Below, piece after piece: positions 63,791-64,000 of a stretch of DNA of 64,000 bases. Every line of letters starts with the position of its first letter. The stretch's first letter is position 1. Under the pieces are notes generated by a model. That model had not been told where the DNA came from and ran no database searches. It saw nothing but the letters and a program-made list of their open reading frames with translations. The position numbers were made by a program, and so were the translations under genes. The DNA comes from Archegozetes longisetosus (taxonomy: Eukaryota > Arthropoda > Arachnida > Sarcoptiformes > Trhypochthoniidae), in assembly GCA_018873245.2 (NCBI GenBank), contig JAEMBT020000001.1:4308001-4372000 (forward strand), given 5' to 3'.

Positions 63791-63837
63791 GGTTAGGTTG
63801 GTTTGGTTAGGTTAGGTTAGGTTTGGTTTGGTTAGGT
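63791..63837. repeat. TTAGG/TTTGG-like tract at the LINE 5' end
   Basis: The plus strand reads as units of GGTTAGG, GGTTTGG and GGTTGG without a strict period. It resembles degenerate arthropod telomere repeat (TTAGG). The same words flank the 3' end at 58820-58840. Confidence 0.75.
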
Positions 63838-63919
63838 TTTGTTTTGTTAGGCTTTTTGGGTCTGATTGGGTTTTGTTAGGTTTTGTTTTGTTAGGTTTTT
63901 TGGGTCTGATTGGGTTTGG
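63832..63919. repeat. Two copies of a 44-bp tandem repeat at the LINE 5' flank
   Basis: Copy 1 (63832-63875) and copy 2 (63876-63919) differ at only a few positions. Each begins TTAGGTTTTG and contains GGGTCTGATTGGG. They lie upstream of ORF1 on the element's strand and may be 5'-UTR/promoter monomers or part of the target array. Confidence 0.85.
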
Positions 63920-64000
63920 TTAGCTTTCGTTGGGTTTTTATTATATATTTTAAATACGGATTGTCATCGTAACTTCGGACCTTTACCATTCGAATTTTCA

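Larger units (their letters stand above)
58841..63814 (-). mobile_element. Non-LTR retrotransposon, R1/LOA-like (I superfamily), broken
   Basis: This is an almost full-length LINE read on the minus strand: ORF1 with CCHC knuckles, then ORF2 with AP-like endonuclease, reverse transcriptase, an RNase H-like region and a terminal zinc knuckle. The 3' end is an A-rich tail (plus-strand T runs at 58841-58857). The 17-mer GGTTAGGTTTGGTTTGG is present both at 58824-58840 and 63815-63831, which may be a target-site duplication, though the flanks are repetitive. If so, the 5' UTR is under 30 bases. ORF1 and ORF2 overlap by 14 bases. Two frameshifts (63493-63500 and about 61980) inactivate this copy unless they are sequence errors. 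The clade call rests on motif style and domain order, not on a tree. Confidence 0.85.

Overview
The window looks like AT-rich nuclear DNA from an arthropod. The reasons are spliced genes with long introns and GT/AG boundaries, an intronless fatty-acid elongase, short interstitial TTAGG-like tracts, GA/CT microsatellites and many non-autonomous DNA transposons. A mite or other chelicerate would fit, but that is inference; nothing seen names a species. Nothing looks bacterial or viral, and no rRNA, CRISPR array or intact tRNA was seen.

The main genic content is a minus-strand pair of paralogous single-pass membrane-protein genes of a family I do not recognise. Gene A occupies at least 5.2-13.9 kb (three supported exons). 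Gene B runs from about 57.4 kb down to 33.6 kb (five exons, two of them tentative). The last two exons of A and B match in boundary phases and, for the penultimate exon, in exact length (133 nt). The encoded segment is extracellular juxtamembrane region, one membrane helix, and a cytosolic tail with a shared CD..G...C.T motif and a C-terminus of PDZ-ligand type. All proposed exons of B join in frame into a 306-residue protein that begins with a signal peptide.

Between A and B, on the same strand, is an intact very-long-chain fatty-acid elongase (22.93-23.75 kb). At 31.5-32.0 kb on the plus strand is a broken beta-1,3-galactosyltransferase copy. At 58.3-58.5 kb on the plus strand is a serpin fragment. 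A few exon-like ORFs of unknown identity are listed with low confidence.

The right end (58.84-63.81 kb, minus strand) is a nearly full-length non-LTR retrotransposon of the R1/LOA-like I superfamily. It has ORF1 with CCHC knuckles, then an endonuclease, reverse transcriptase, a degenerate RNase H-like region and a terminal zinc knuckle. Two frameshifts break it. It sits in TTAGG/TTTGG-like repeats with a 17-bp direct repeat at its ends.

The long introns and spacers carry several short transposons recognised here from terminal inverted repeats and target duplications: two copies of one hAT-type MITE, a 777-bp hAT-type element rich in AGCTC words, a 193-bp element with a 3-bp duplication, a pogo-like MITE and a foldback. 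Most of the remaining sequence shows nothing interpretable by eye.
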